This document shows positions 7,653 to 14,918 of a DNA stretch of 64,000 nucleotides, piece by piece. Source of the DNA: DASUPK01 sp963843085. GTDB taxonomy: Bacteria; Actinomycetota; Thermoleophilia; Solirubrobacterales; 70-9. A program made the position numbers and the translations under genes. Numbering within the stretch: the first letter of the stretch is position 1; each line of letters begins with the position of its first letter. The DNA lies in NCBI GenBank assembly GCA_963843085.1, contig CAWJJG010000010.1, positions 310,001-374,000 of the forward strand. The letters are read 5' to 3'. The notes under the pieces were generated by a model that made no database searches, had not been told where the DNA came from, and was given only the letters and a program-made list of their open reading frames with translations.

Positions 7653-8563
7653 GAACTTCGGCTGGGATCTGGCGGCTGGCCGATACGCAGCACGGCGTCG
7701 TGACTCGTGGACAGCTCCTGGGTGCCGGTTTGAGCTCGGACGAGATCGATGGGCGCATCGCCCGAGGCCGCTTGTTTCGACTCTGGCGCGGCGTCTATGC
7801 GGTCGGCCGGCCGAAGCTGAGCCGACGGGGCTGGTGGTCGGCCGCGGTCTTGGCCTGTGGTGACGGGGCCGTTCTCAGCCATCTCAGTGCGGGGGTTCTC
7901 TGGGGGATGCTGGGACCGAACAGCGGCAGTGAAGGAGGGGTCGACCGCCCGTCGCTGATTCACGTCTCGGTGCGGGCCTGCAAGAGTCATCGGCTCGCCG
8001 GCGTCCGAGTGCATCGGCGGAGCAGGTTGGAGTCATCCGATCTCACTCTGCGCGATGGGATTCCGGTCACATGCGCGTGCCTGACTCTGCTGGATCTCGC
8101 CACGCTTCTCCGGCCCGGACAGCTCGAAGCGGCAGTGAATGCGGCCGACAAGCTGGACCTGATCGATCCCGAGCGATTGCGGTCCGAGCTCGACCGGTAT
8201 CGGAGCCTGGGGGGCGTGCCCGCTCTGCGGCGAGTCCTCGATCGAGCGACCTACCGACTTACCGAATCCGACCTCGAGCGGCGCTTCCTTCGCTTGGTTC
8301 GCCGGGCCCGGTTGCCGGCGCCGCATACCCAGCAACGAGTGAACGGCTATCGGGTCGACTTCTACTGGCCTGGGCTGGAGCTGATCGTGGAGACCGACGG
8401 GCTTCGCTACCACCGAACACCGACACAGCAATCCAAGGATCTGGCCCGAGACCAGGCGCATGTCGCTGCCGGCTTCACCGTCCTGCGGTTCACGCACGGC
8501 CAGGTGCAATACGAGCCCGAGCGTGTCATCTCCACGCTCCGCGCAGTTCTGACGCAACCCTGA
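7634..8563 (+). CDS. AbiEi-type antitoxin-domain/DUF559 endonuclease-like protein
   Basis: A 309-residue protein. The N-terminal part (about residues 10-70: QHGVVTRGQLL..RLFRLWRGVYAVG) matches the AbiEi_4 winged-helix domain seen in type IV toxin-antitoxin systems. The C-terminal part (about 215-309) matches DUF559, a Vsr/restriction-endonuclease-like fold: RVDFYWPGLELIVETDG and later VLRFTHGQV. Nuclease activity is inferred from the fold. No partner AbiEii toxin gene is adjacent, so it is not an ordinary TA operon. The GTG start lies inside one hairpin repeat and the TGA stop overlaps a second, related hairpin, suggesting a mobile single-gene cassette. Confidence 0.75.
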   Translation: MSQVGARTSAGIWRLADTQHGVVTRGQLLGAGLSSDEIDGRIARGRLFRLWRGVYAVGRPKLSRRGWWSAAVLACGDGAVLSHLSAGVLWGMLGPNSGSEGGVDRPSLIHVSVRACKSHRLAGVRVHRRSRLESSDLTLRDGIPVTCACLTLLDLATLLRPGQLEAAVNAADKLDLIDPERLRSELDRYRSLGGVPALRRVLDRATYRLTESDLERRFLRLVRRARLPAPHTQQRVNGYRVDFYWPGLELIVETDGLRYHRTPTQQSKDLARDQAHVAAGFTVLRFTHGQVQYEPERVISTLRAVLTQP

Positions 8564-8596
8564 GCGATTACCCGGCTATGAGCCGGATTATCGCTC
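8562..8596 (+). repeat. Hairpin repeat, downstream copy flanking the DUF559 gene
   Basis: A 35-nt palindrome with core CCGGCT-atg-AGCCGG and outer GAGCGAT/ATCGCTC arms. It overlaps the TGA stop (8561-8563) of the DUF559 gene and is in direct orientation to the copy at 7618-7652. It could also act as a transcription terminator between convergent genes. Confidence 0.75.
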
Positions 8597-8606
8597 GAGA
8601 TCCGGG

Positions 8607-9395
8607 TTAGACGCCGGCCCCCTTACCGCCGCGGCCCTCGCCGGCGGCGAAGCGGGCCGCGCCCTGGACGCCGATGCCGCTGGTCGCTCCGCCGATCTCG
8701 GCCTCGCGGGCGAGGCCCTCCTCCAGCGAGAGCGAGAAGCCTTCCAGCGCCGAGCGGCGGTCGGCGAGCATCGTCTCCTGCGGGAACTGGGCCAGGCCCT
8801 CGGCCATCTCCAGCGCCCGCTCGAGGTGCTTCCCGGGGGCGACGACCTCGGTGAGGAGCCCCATCGCGAGCGCCTCCTCGGCCTCGACGATCCGGCCGGT
8901 GATGATCAGGTCGAGCGCGCGGCCCATGCCGACCACTCGCGGCAGCCGCTGGGTGCCGCCATCGATCAGCGGGACGCCCCAGCGGCGCTCGGGAAAGCCG
9001 AGCTTCGCGGTCTCCGTCCCGATCCGCAGGTCGCACCAGAGTGCGAGCTCCAGGCCTCCGGCGAGGGCGTAGCCCGAAATCGCCGCGATTGTCGGTTTCG
9101 GCGAGGTGATCCGGGTGAACCCGAGCGGGCCGTGGGGGCGGGGCTTAAGCCACTGCTCGGCGATGCCCTGGTCGTCCATGGCGGCGGCGACCGACTTGAG
9201 ATCGGCGCCCGCGCAGAAGGCCGCATCGCCGGCGCCGGTGAGGATCAGGACGCGGGCCTCGTCGTCGCCCTCGAACTCGCGGTACGCCTCGAGCAGCTGG
9301 TCGGCGGTCGCCGGGTCGACGGCGTTGCGTCGATCGGGACGGTCGATGGTGAGCACCCCGGCGGCGCCCCGCCGCTCATAGGTGACCTCGGGCAT
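8607..9395 (-). CDS. Enoyl-CoA hydratase/isomerase family protein (crotonase)
   Basis: A 262-residue crotonase-fold protein. It has the opening LTIDRPDRRNAVDP, the oxyanion-hole segments AFCAGADLKSVA (about residue 62) and SGYALAGGLELALWCD (about residue 108), and GFPERRWGVPLIDGGTQRLP around residue 135. The second catalytic position has Asp (IDGG), common in acyl-CoA-acting members other than mitochondrial ECH. It probably acts in fatty-acid or amino-acid degradation; the substrate is unknown. ATG 9395 lies 7 nt after a TAGGAT -10 element, predicting a leaderless mRNA. The M23 peptidase gene lies just upstream on the same strand, 10 nt away. Confidence 0.85.
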   Translation of the reverse strand: MPEVTYERRGAAGVLTIDRPDRRNAVDPATADQLLEAYREFEGDDEARVLILTGAGDAAFCAGADLKSVAAAMDDQGIAEQWLKPRPHGPLGFTRITSPKPTIAAISGYALAGGLELALWCDLRIGTETAKLGFPERRWGVPLIDGGTQRLPRVVGMGRALDLIITGRIVEAEEALAMGLLTEVVAPGKHLERALEMAEGLAQFPQETMLADRRSALEGFSLSLEEGLAREAEIGGATSGIGVQGAARFAAGEGRGGKGAGV

Positions 9396-9402
9396 GGCCG
9401 CG

Positions 9403-9408
9403 ATCCTA
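9403..9408 (-). promoter_or_regulatory. -10 element TAGGAT, leaderless promoter of the crotonase gene
   Basis: Seven nt separate this hexamer from ATG 9395. It overlaps the last codons of the upstream peptidase gene. Confidence 0.55.
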
Positions 9409-10506
9409 ACCCGGAGTGGACTGCGGCCACTGCTTCAGGAACGGCAGTGGATCGACCGGCTTGGTGTCCGCGCCGAGCGAGGCCTTCCCGATCCGGACCT
9501 CGAAGTGGAGGTGCGGGCCGTCGCAGCTGCCGGTGCAGCCGAGCCGACCGACCACCTCGCCCGAGTGCACCCTGTCGCCGAGCTGCACGGGGGACGGCTT
9601 CAGCATGTGCATGTAGACGAAGCTGTGGTTGTCGGGCCGGCTGTAGAGGACGACGTAGTTGCCCCGTCCGCCGTCGTCCGGGTCGCTGGTCTTGCCGCGA
9701 TCGACCACGATGCCGTCGTGGACGGCGACCTCCGGCGTCCCAGTCTTGGCGAAGACATCCTGGCCCTCGTGGATGTGGCCGGAGCGGGGCGCGCCGAAGC
9801 GGGCGATCTTGTCGCCGAAGTCGTGCGGGCCGAGGATCGGGAAGACGTATCCACGGACGAGGCCGGTCGGGGTCCCGGGGTCGATGCCGAAGATCGAGGC
9901 GCTGTTGAGGAGAGGGACACTGCCGACCGTCCGATCGAGCCCCGGAACGGGCAGGCCGAGCACCGATCCGAGCCCGGCGCCGAGGGCGAGGGCGACGGTG
10001 ATCGCCACACCGGCCTTCGCGGTCGGCCAGAGCAGCCCCCTGCGGCGCGTTGCGACCCGCCGGCGATTCTCCGCCGCTCGAACCCTCTTCCTGACCGGCC
10101 CCTGGACCCCGGGCTCGACCCGCACCGAACCCGGTTTGGCTTGTGCCGAGGCCGCCTTGGGCCGCGCCGGTGCGGGTCGCGGCTGGGTGGGGCGGGCTCT
10201 CCTCGGCCGGGTGCGAAGAGCCTCGCGATCCCGGCGGAGCCTCTCCGCCCGCTCACGGCGGCGACGCTCCCTGAGCTCCCTGTCGGCACGCTCGCGCTCG
10301 GCACGCTCGCGCTCGATCAGCGCGCGCCGCTCCCGCTCGCTCCGCTTCCGCTCCAGGCGTTCGCGCTCGAGCCGCTCGGCGAGTGGCTCGCGCGGGCGCA
10401 GCGGGATCACCTCAGCCTGGGAGGGCCCTAGCCCGACGCCTCCGTCAACACCCGGCTCCGGGTGCGGCTGCGCGTCGACGATCGGATCGTCCCGGGCCGG
10501 CCCCAT
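9406..10506 (-). CDS. Membrane-anchored M23 (LytM-type) peptidase
   Basis: A 366-residue protein with three parts: a long highly charged Arg/Glu helix (about residues 40-100), a basic Pro-rich linker and a single membrane span near residue 175 (AGVAITVALALGAGLG), then a C-terminal peptidase_M23 domain. Zinc-site motifs are HIHEGQD (about residue 250) and GPHLHFEVRIG (about residue 330). The family cleaves peptidoglycan cross-bridges or regulates amidases; activity here is expected because the His/Asp ligands are present. The N-terminal charged helix would be cytoplasmic. It begins 12 nt after the small membrane-protein gene, probably as an operon. Confidence 0.8.
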   Translation of the reverse strand: MGPARDDPIVDAQPHPEPGVDGGVGLGPSQAEVIPLRPREPLAERLERERLERKRSERERRALIERERAERERADRELRERRRRERAERLRRDREALRTRPRRARPTQPRPAPARPKAASAQAKPGSVRVEPGVQGPVRKRVRAAENRRRVATRRRGLLWPTAKAGVAITVALALGAGLGSVLGLPVPGLDRTVGSVPLLNSASIFGIDPGTPTGLVRGYVFPILGPHDFGDKIARFGAPRSGHIHEGQDVFAKTGTPEVAVHDGIVVDRGKTSDPDDGGRGNYVVLYSRPDNHSFVYMHMLKPSPVQLGDRVHSGEVVGRLGCTGSCDGPHLHFEVRIGKASLGADTKPVDPLPFLKQWPQSTPG

Positions 10507-10518
10507 ACAGAGCCGGGG

Positions 10519-10773
10519 CTAACGACTTCCGAGTCGTTCGAGGTCCTTGGTCCGCCTCTCCTTGCGGTTGTCGAGCCGCATTTGAATGAGAGAGAGGACC
10601 GTGACGAGGATCGCAAAGAACGCGATCAGCCCGAAGGCGAAGAAGGTGACCACCTTGTCGTCGGTGCGCCCGTAGGTGCCCACGCCGTCGGCGGCCATCG
10701 CTGCGGGCGAGAGCACCAGCAGCCCCGCGAGGGCGAGGAGCGGTGGGATCAGACGACGAGACAACTTGTGCAT
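10519..10773 (-). CDS. Small secreted/membrane protein (84 aa)
   Basis: An 84-residue protein with an N-terminal signal-like helix ending near AAMAADG, then one membrane span (VVTFFAFGLIAFFAILVTVL, about residues 43-62) and a charged cytoplasmic tail (RLDNRKERRTKDLERL). No family is recognised. The start is set at ATG 10773 because a TAGATT -10 element ends 7 nt upstream; a TTG three codons earlier is less likely. It precedes the M23 peptidase gene by 12 nt, so an envelope role is possible. Confidence 0.6.
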   Translation of the reverse strand: MHKLSRRLIPPLLALAGLLVLSPAAMAADGVGTYGRTDDKVVTFFAFGLIAFFAILVTVLSLIQMRLDNRKERRTKDLERLGSR

Positions 10774-10780
10774 CGCGGGC

Positions 10781-10786
10781 AATCTA
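10781..10786 (-). promoter_or_regulatory. -10 element TAGATT, leaderless promoter
   Basis: The hexamer lies 7 nt before ATG 10773 of the 84-residue membrane-protein gene and is the reason for choosing that start. Confidence 0.55.
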
Positions 10787-10840
10787 ACGCACTGGCCAGA
10801 AGCTAAGAGCCGGCTTACGCGAAGTTCCGCCCTGGTCGCC

Positions 10841-10846
10841 TAGGAT
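10841..10846 (+). promoter_or_regulatory. -10 element TAGGAT upstream of uppP
   Basis: A TANNNT hexamer 33 nt before the uppP ATG, predicting a short 5' leader of about 25-30 nt. The following 12 bases nearly repeat those after the TAGGCT at 6120. Confidence 0.45.
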
Positions 10847-10879
10847 GCTCGCCTCTCGCCCTCCGGCGGGACCCCCGGC

Positions 10880-11752
10880 ATGGACCCGATCTCCTACTTC
10901 CAGGCAATCGTCCTCGGCCTGCTTCAGGGCATCAGCGAGCTCTTCCCGATCTCGAGCCTGGGCCACAGCGTCGTTCTTCCGCGCATCTTCGGCTGGGACA
11001 TCCACCAGAACGACGACTACTTCCTGAGCTTCCTCGTGGCGACCCATTGCGCGACCGCAATCGTCCTCTTCTTCTTCTTCCTCAAGGACTGGGTTCGGAT
11101 CATCAAGGGCCTCGGCCGCTCCCTGCGGGATCGCTACATCGCACCCGAGGACACGGACGCGAAGCTCGGCTGGCTGCTCGTGATGGGAACGATTCCCGCC
11201 GGCCTGCTCGGCCTGCTGCTCGAGCATCCGCTGCGAACCCTGTTCGCCTCGACCCAGACTGCTGCGATCTTCCTCTTCGTCAACGGCCTGATGCTGTTCG
11301 GTGCTGAGGCACTCCGGCGCCGGGCGCCCGTTCGCTCCGAGGAGAGCATCCGTTCGGACGAGGTGATCGCCCGCTCCCTGAGCTTCCGCGATGCCATCGG
11401 GATCGGGACCGCTCAGGCACTCGCCCTGATCCCGGGCCTCTCCAGATCGGGAGCCAGCATGGGAGGAGGCCTGGTCGCCGGTCTCTCCAATGAGGATGCG
11501 GCCCGCTTCGCCTTCCTGCTGGCCACGCCGATCATCGGCGCCGCGGGGCTCCTCAAGCTGCCCGACCTGCTCGGGTCCCAGGGCGATCACGTGCGTGGCC
11601 AGGCATTGGTGGGGGCGCTCTGCGCCGCGGTGACGGCCTACTTCTCCGTGAAGTTCCTGCTCCGCTTCTTCGAAACCAACCGCCTCACCCCGTTCGCCGT
11701 CTATTGCTGCGTCGTGGGCGGCGTGCTCACGATCGCGTTCGCCCTCAGCTAG
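10880..11752 (+). CDS. uppP: Undecaprenyl-diphosphatase (UppP/BacA)
   Basis: A 290-residue polytopic membrane protein. The two signature segments are present: GLLQGISELFPISSLGHSV (about residue 14) with its Glu and Ser-Ser, and PGLSRSGASMGGGLVAGLS (about residue 190) with the catalytic-site Arg. The enzyme dephosphorylates undecaprenyl diphosphate to recycle the lipid carrier for peptidoglycan and other envelope polymers, and gives bacitracin tolerance. Length is normal for the family. It is divergent from the small membrane-protein/M23 pair and followed 9 nt later by a small membrane-protein gene with its own strong ribosome-binding site. Confidence 0.93.
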   Translation: MDPISYFQAIVLGLLQGISELFPISSLGHSVVLPRIFGWDIHQNDDYFLSFLVATHCATAIVLFFFFLKDWVRIIKGLGRSLRDRYIAPEDTDAKLGWLLVMGTIPAGLLGLLLEHPLRTLFASTQTAAIFLFVNGLMLFGAEALRRRAPVRSEESIRSDEVIARSLSFRDAIGIGTAQALALIPGLSRSGASMGGGLVAGLSNEDAARFAFLLATPIIGAAGLLKLPDLLGSQGDHVRGQALVGALCAAVTAYFSVKFLLRFFETNRLTPFAVYCCVVGGVLTIAFALS

Positions 11753-11761
11753 GAGGTTTCA

Positions 11762-12007
11762 GTGACGAAGCGACCTCAATTGATCTGGCCCGCCGTGATC
11801 CTCGGGATCGTCCTCCTGGGGATCGCGATCGTCTACTGGACGACCGGCGCCGGGTCGCTGCCCTCGTTCTTCCCCGGCCACGAATCGGGGTCGAGCCACA
11901 TCCACTTCAAGCACGGCCTCGCCGCTGCGGTGGTCGGCCTGGGATGCTTCGTCTTCGCCTGGTTCCAGACCGGCGAGCAGCGGCCCGAGCCGCCTAGCCG
12001 GACCTGA
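11762..12007 (+). CDS. Two-span small membrane protein (81 aa)
   Basis: An 81-residue protein with two predicted membrane helices (about residues 9-27 and 46-67) joined by a His-containing loop (GHESGSSHIHFKHG). The start is GTG 11762 with AGGAGG at about 11752-11757, overlapping the uppP stop region; it is likely cotranscribed with uppP. No family is recognised. The His-rich loop could bind metal, fitting the neighbouring CDF metal exporter gene, but this is speculation. Its 3' end overlaps that convergent gene by 14 nt. Confidence 0.65.
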   Translation: MTKRPQLIWPAVILGIVLLGIAIVYWTTGAGSLPSFFPGHESGSSHIHFKHGLAAAVVGLGCFVFAWFQTGEQRPEPPSRT

Positions 12008-12899
12008 TCTGAAGCAGCTCGTCGCCGGCCTCGTGCTCGACCTGCAGGGTCGAGTGCTCGATGTTGAAGCGCTCGGCGAGCAGGTGAGCGAGGTTGAATC
12101 GGGCCTGGTGGCAGTCCGCGTCGCGCTTGACGAGCACGTGCGCGGATAGTGCCGGGAACCCGGACGTCACCTCCCAGACGTGCAGGTCGTGGACCTCGAT
12201 CACGCCCGGCTCCTCGAGCAGCGCGTTCCCGACCTGGTTCGGATCGATGCCCTCCGGGGCAGCCTCGAGGAAGATCCGCCCCGAAGCCCGGAGGAGGCCG
12301 TATGAGGAGCGCAGCATCAGCCCGGCGACCAGCAGCGAGGCGATGGGGTCGGCCCGGTCGAAACCGGTGAGCAGGATGACGACGGCGGCGATCGCGGTGC
12401 CGATGAACGCGAACAGGTCGGTGAGGATGTGCTGGTAGGAGCCCTCGACGTTGAGGCTCTCACGATTCGCCCGGGAGAGGGTCCAGCTCGCCGCCAGGTT
12501 CACCGCGATCCCGAGCAGGGCGACGCCCAGCACCAGCCCGGCGCGGACGTCCGGCGGAGAGACGAGGCGGCTGATCGCCTCGAAGACGATGAACAGGGCC
12601 AGGATCAGGAGCGTGATGCCGTTCGCCTGGGCGGAGAGGATCTCTGCCCGCTTGAGCCCGAAGGTCATCGCTCCTTCGGCCGGCCGCTGCGCCAGCCCGA
12701 TCGCGACGAGGGAGAACCCGATCGCGCCTGCGTCGGTGAGCATGTGTCCGGCGTCCGAGAGCAGCGCGAGCGAGTGGGCGACGATCCCCACCACGACCTC
12801 GACGGCCATCAGGCCGACGATCAGCGCCAGCGCGATCGCGAGCTTGCGCCTGTCGGCGTCGGCCGAGACGGCGTGGGAGTGGTCGTGGCCGTGCGTCAC
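11994..12899 (-). CDS. Cation diffusion facilitator (CzcD/ZitB-like) metal exporter
   Basis: A 301-residue protein with a His-rich N terminus (HGHDHSHA), six membrane helices and a cytoplasmic ferredoxin-like C-terminal domain. The metal site is visible as SLALLSDAGHMLTDAGAIG (HxxxD, about residue 52) and a matching HILTDLFAFIGT in helix V (about residue 160). CDF proteins export Zn, Co or Cd against protons. The GTG start at 12899 lies 6 nt after GATAAT, so the mRNA is probably leaderless. The gene is separated by an intrinsic terminator from whatever is transcribed upstream on the same strand. Confidence 0.9.
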   Translation of the reverse strand: MTHGHDHSHAVSADADRRKLAIALALIVGLMAVEVVVGIVAHSLALLSDAGHMLTDAGAIGFSLVAIGLAQRPAEGAMTFGLKRAEILSAQANGITLLILALFIVFEAISRLVSPPDVRAGLVLGVALLGIAVNLAASWTLSRANRESLNVEGSYQHILTDLFAFIGTAIAAVVILLTGFDRADPIASLLVAGLMLRSSYGLLRASGRIFLEAAPEGIDPNQVGNALLEEPGVIEVHDLHVWEVTSGFPALSAHVLVKRDADCHQARFNLAHLLAERFNIEHSTLQVEHEAGDELLQIRSG

Positions 12900-12905
12900 G
12901 CCCCG

Positions 12906-12911
12906 ATTATC
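12906..12911 (-). promoter_or_regulatory. -10 element GATAAT, leaderless promoter of the CDF gene
   Basis: The hexamer is 6 nt before the GTG start at 12899 and lies just after the intrinsic terminator of the minus-strand RNA, giving the exporter its own promoter. Confidence 0.5.
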
Positions 12912-12932
12912 GACCCGCTTCCGGATTAACCC

Positions 12933-12973
12933 AAAAAAAAGCGCGCGACCCGGGGCAGGGAGGGGTCGCGCGC
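12933..12973 (-). terminator. Intrinsic (rho-independent) terminator
   Basis: On the minus strand an 11-bp perfect GC stem (GCGCGCGACCC at 12941-12951 with its complement at 12963-12973) and an 11-nt loop are followed by eight uridines (12933-12940). No protein gene upstream on this strand ends here, so it implies a non-coding transcript. Confidence 0.85.
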
Positions 12974-13050
12974 GCTGACGAGAGAGGAATCTCGAAAGTG
13001 AGCGAGAGTCTCACCTGCCGTCGCGGGCCCGGTGTGAAGATCCGGATACA
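12933..13050 (-). ncRNA. Candidate Pho-linked small RNA
   Basis: The intrinsic terminator at 12933-12973 has no upstream open gene on its strand; the only frame runs straight through the stem. About 80-100 nt upstream of it on the same strand, a PHO-box-like array (13055-13098) is oriented toward it. In between lie inverted repeats typical of a folded RNA: an 8-bp pair CGTCGCGG/CCGCGACG (13019-13026 with 13053-13060) and GTGAG/CTCAC (12998-13002 with 13010-13014). The predicted RNA is roughly 110 nt. The 5' end is a guess. It would lie antisense-upstream to the PhoB-like regulator gene. Confidence 0.5.
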
Positions 13051-13054
13051 CGCC

Positions 13055-13098
13055 GCGACGCATTTTTGCGGCATTTGCTTGTGAAAAACCGGTGAACC
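13055..13098 (-). promoter_or_regulatory. PHO-box-like array (two strong 11-bp units, two weak)
   Basis: On the minus strand GGTTCACCGGT (13088-13098) is followed directly by TTTTCACAAGC (13077-13087), so TTCAC recurs at 11 bp. Two further 11-bp units begin AAATGC. The strong units match the GGTTCACC type of actinobacterial PhoP box. Orientation points to minus-strand transcription, away from the regulator gene at 13196. Confidence 0.6.
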
Positions 13099-13195
13099 TC
13101 CCTCGTCACACGCATCCCCGCGCCGTTCGCGCACCTATCATCCAGTCGTCTCAACAATTCGCTCTGGGGTAGGGCGAATCCGCGAGAGGGGCTCG

Positions 13196-13996
13196 ATGAG
13201 CAATCAAACAGGCATTCGACTCGCCGTCATAGACACAGACACCGCTTTCCTCACCGTGCTCGGCAAACGTCTGGAGGGCGCGGGCTGGGAGCATCGCGTG
13301 CTCGAGGGCACCGTGCCCGTGGAGGAGCTCGTGGCGATGAAGCTCAATGCCGTGATCGTGGACCTCACCGTGATCGGCCCGCAGGGCTGGGAATTCCTCG
13401 AGAAGGTCTGCGGAGCGATTCCGGGCCTGGGTGTGTTGGTCTGCACATCGCAGTCGACGGTCGCGCAACGAGTCCGGGGCCTGCGCCTGGGGGCCGACGA
13501 TTGGATCAGCAAGCCGTCGCATCCGGAGGAGGTCATGGCTCGCGTGGAGGCCGTCGTCCGCCGTCGCAAGCGAGCAGCGGCGCGCGAGGACGTCGGCCCG
13601 CTGGTCACCGCCGAGCTCGAGATCCGCGCCGATCAGTACCAGGCTTTCGTCAGCGGCCAGAGCGTCGGCCTGACGCGGCGCGAATACGAGCTCCTGCAGC
13701 TGCTCGCCGAGGCCCGCGGACATGTGATCGAGCGCGAGGAGATCTACCAGAAGGTCTGGGGGTACGCGATGGCCCACGGCGATCGCTCCGTCGATGTCTT
13801 CGTGCGCAAGCTCCGTCAGAAGCTGCAGCGCCACTCGGCCAACTGGCGCTACATCCACACGCACTTCGGGATCGGCTACCGCTTCGAGCCGGAGTCGATC
13901 GGGAGCGGGGGAGAGGTCGAGTCCGTCGAGGTCCCGATGCCCGCGGACGAGCCCGCCGAGGATGATCTCGCGGAGCTCGCTCACGAGCGCAGCTAG
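13196..13996 (+). CDS. PhoB/OmpR-family response regulator
   Basis: A 266-residue regulator. The receiver domain (residues 7-120) has phosphoacceptor Asp56 (AVIVDL), Thr84 and Lys106 (DDWISKP). The usual acidic pair near residue 13 is altered to Asp-Thr-Asp, so metal binding may differ. The winged-helix DNA-binding domain (about 150-245) has LTRREYELLQLLAE and RSVDVFVRKLRQKL with the terminal IHTHFGIGYRF. A short acidic tail follows. Position before a PstS-like gene and the pst operon suggests phosphate-starvation control. No histidine kinase gene is in the window. ATG 13196 follows AGAGGGG; TATCAT at about 13136 is a possible -10. Confidence 0.88.
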   Translation: MSNQTGIRLAVIDTDTAFLTVLGKRLEGAGWEHRVLEGTVPVEELVAMKLNAVIVDLTVIGPQGWEFLEKVCGAIPGLGVLVCTSQSTVAQRVRGLRLGADDWISKPSHPEEVMARVEAVVRRRKRAAAREDVGPLVTAELEIRADQYQAFVSGQSVGLTRREYELLQLLAEARGHVIEREEIYQKVWGYAMAHGDRSVDVFVRKLRQKLQRHSANWRYIHTHFGIGYRFEPESIGSGGEVESVEVPMPADEPAEDDLAELAHERS

Positions 13997-14004
13997 CGGC
14001 ACGG

Positions 14005-14882
14005 GTGCGGCGAGCCTTCCTCCAGCTGGCCCCGGTCATCGTTGTCGCGGCGCTCGTCGGATTCGCCGCGACCGAGAGTGGCGGACGCGACGAGAAGCGC
14101 TCGCGCAAGCGCGACGGGTTGACGGGTGCGGTCCGGATCGACGGAACCTCCGTCATGCGAGACATCGTGGATCGCGCGGCCCAGCGCTTCGAGCGGCGCC
14201 ATCCGGGCGTCCGGGTCACCGTTGTGCGTCAGGTGACGAGAGCGCGATTGCGCTCTTCTGCGCCGGCGAGGTCGACATAGCCGCCGTCGCCCGCCATCTC
14301 GACCGAGCCGAGCGCCGCAGTTGCCGCTCATCCGGCCCCCCGTATTTCGAAGTCGAGGTAGCCCGTGCTCCGATCGCCCTCGTGGTCGGTGAGCGAAACC
14401 ACCTCGTGGATCGCCTGAGCCTCGACCAGGCGAGGGCGATCTGGCGCAGAGCGGCCCCGGCCGCCACCTGGGCCGATGTCGACCAGACCCTGCCGAGGAC
14501 GCCGCTGGAGCCGGTGGGGTGGAGCCCCGACAGTCCTGCCGCAACGCTGCTGGCCGAGGCGCTGTTCGGCCCGGTGGACTCGCTGATTCGGGACGACTAT
14601 GAGGTGACCGATGACGTCAAGGGCCTGACCGGCGCGGTGGCCTCGTCGACGAGCGCCATCGGGTTTCTCCCGCTGGCCCAGCTGAAACCGGGATCCGGAG
14701 TGCGTGCGATTCGAGTGGTACAGCGCCCTCTCCTTGAGGTCAGTGCGGACTCGATGAAAAAGCCGGCGGCCCGCCGCTTTTTTCGTGAGTACCTGCGCCA
14801 TCCGCCTGCGGTTCACACGTCGGATGGGGCTCAAGCGGTCCCCATTTCACACGGCATTTACCGGAAGTTCACTCGACCGTAA
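14005..14882 (+). pseudogene. PstS-like phosphate-binding protein gene with a -1 frameshift
   Basis: Two frames together make one substrate-binding protein of about 292 residues. From GTG 14005 the first frame gives an N-terminal membrane/signal segment and DGTSVMRDIVDRAAQRFERR; it derails after VTVVRQ near 14232. The other frame then continues GDESAIALFCAGEVDIA, the typical PstS glycine/FCAGE region, through to TAA 14880-14882. Inserting one G in CAGGTGAC (about 14230-14237) would join them. This is either a true pseudogene or a sequencing error. It follows the regulator gene by 8 nt, and its 3' end contains the PHO-box array serving the next gene. Confidence 0.7.
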
Positions 14883-14889
14883 CTATTTG
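14846..14889 (+). promoter_or_regulatory. PHO-box-like array, four 11-bp units
   Basis: TTCAC at 14846, TTTAC at 14857, TTCAC at 14868 and GTAAC at 14879 are spaced exactly 11 bp apart. The array lies in the 3' end of the frameshifted PstS-like gene and 30 nt before the receiver-less regulator gene. Confidence 0.65.
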
Positions 14890-14918
14890 GGTGACGGGAG
14901 GGGGGAAGCTCCGACGCC

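Noticed and set aside
12907..13134. A 75-residue minus-strand frame in the sRNA region
   Set aside because: It runs through the terminator stem and U-tract, has no motif and no ribosome-binding site; the structured-RNA reading explains the region better.
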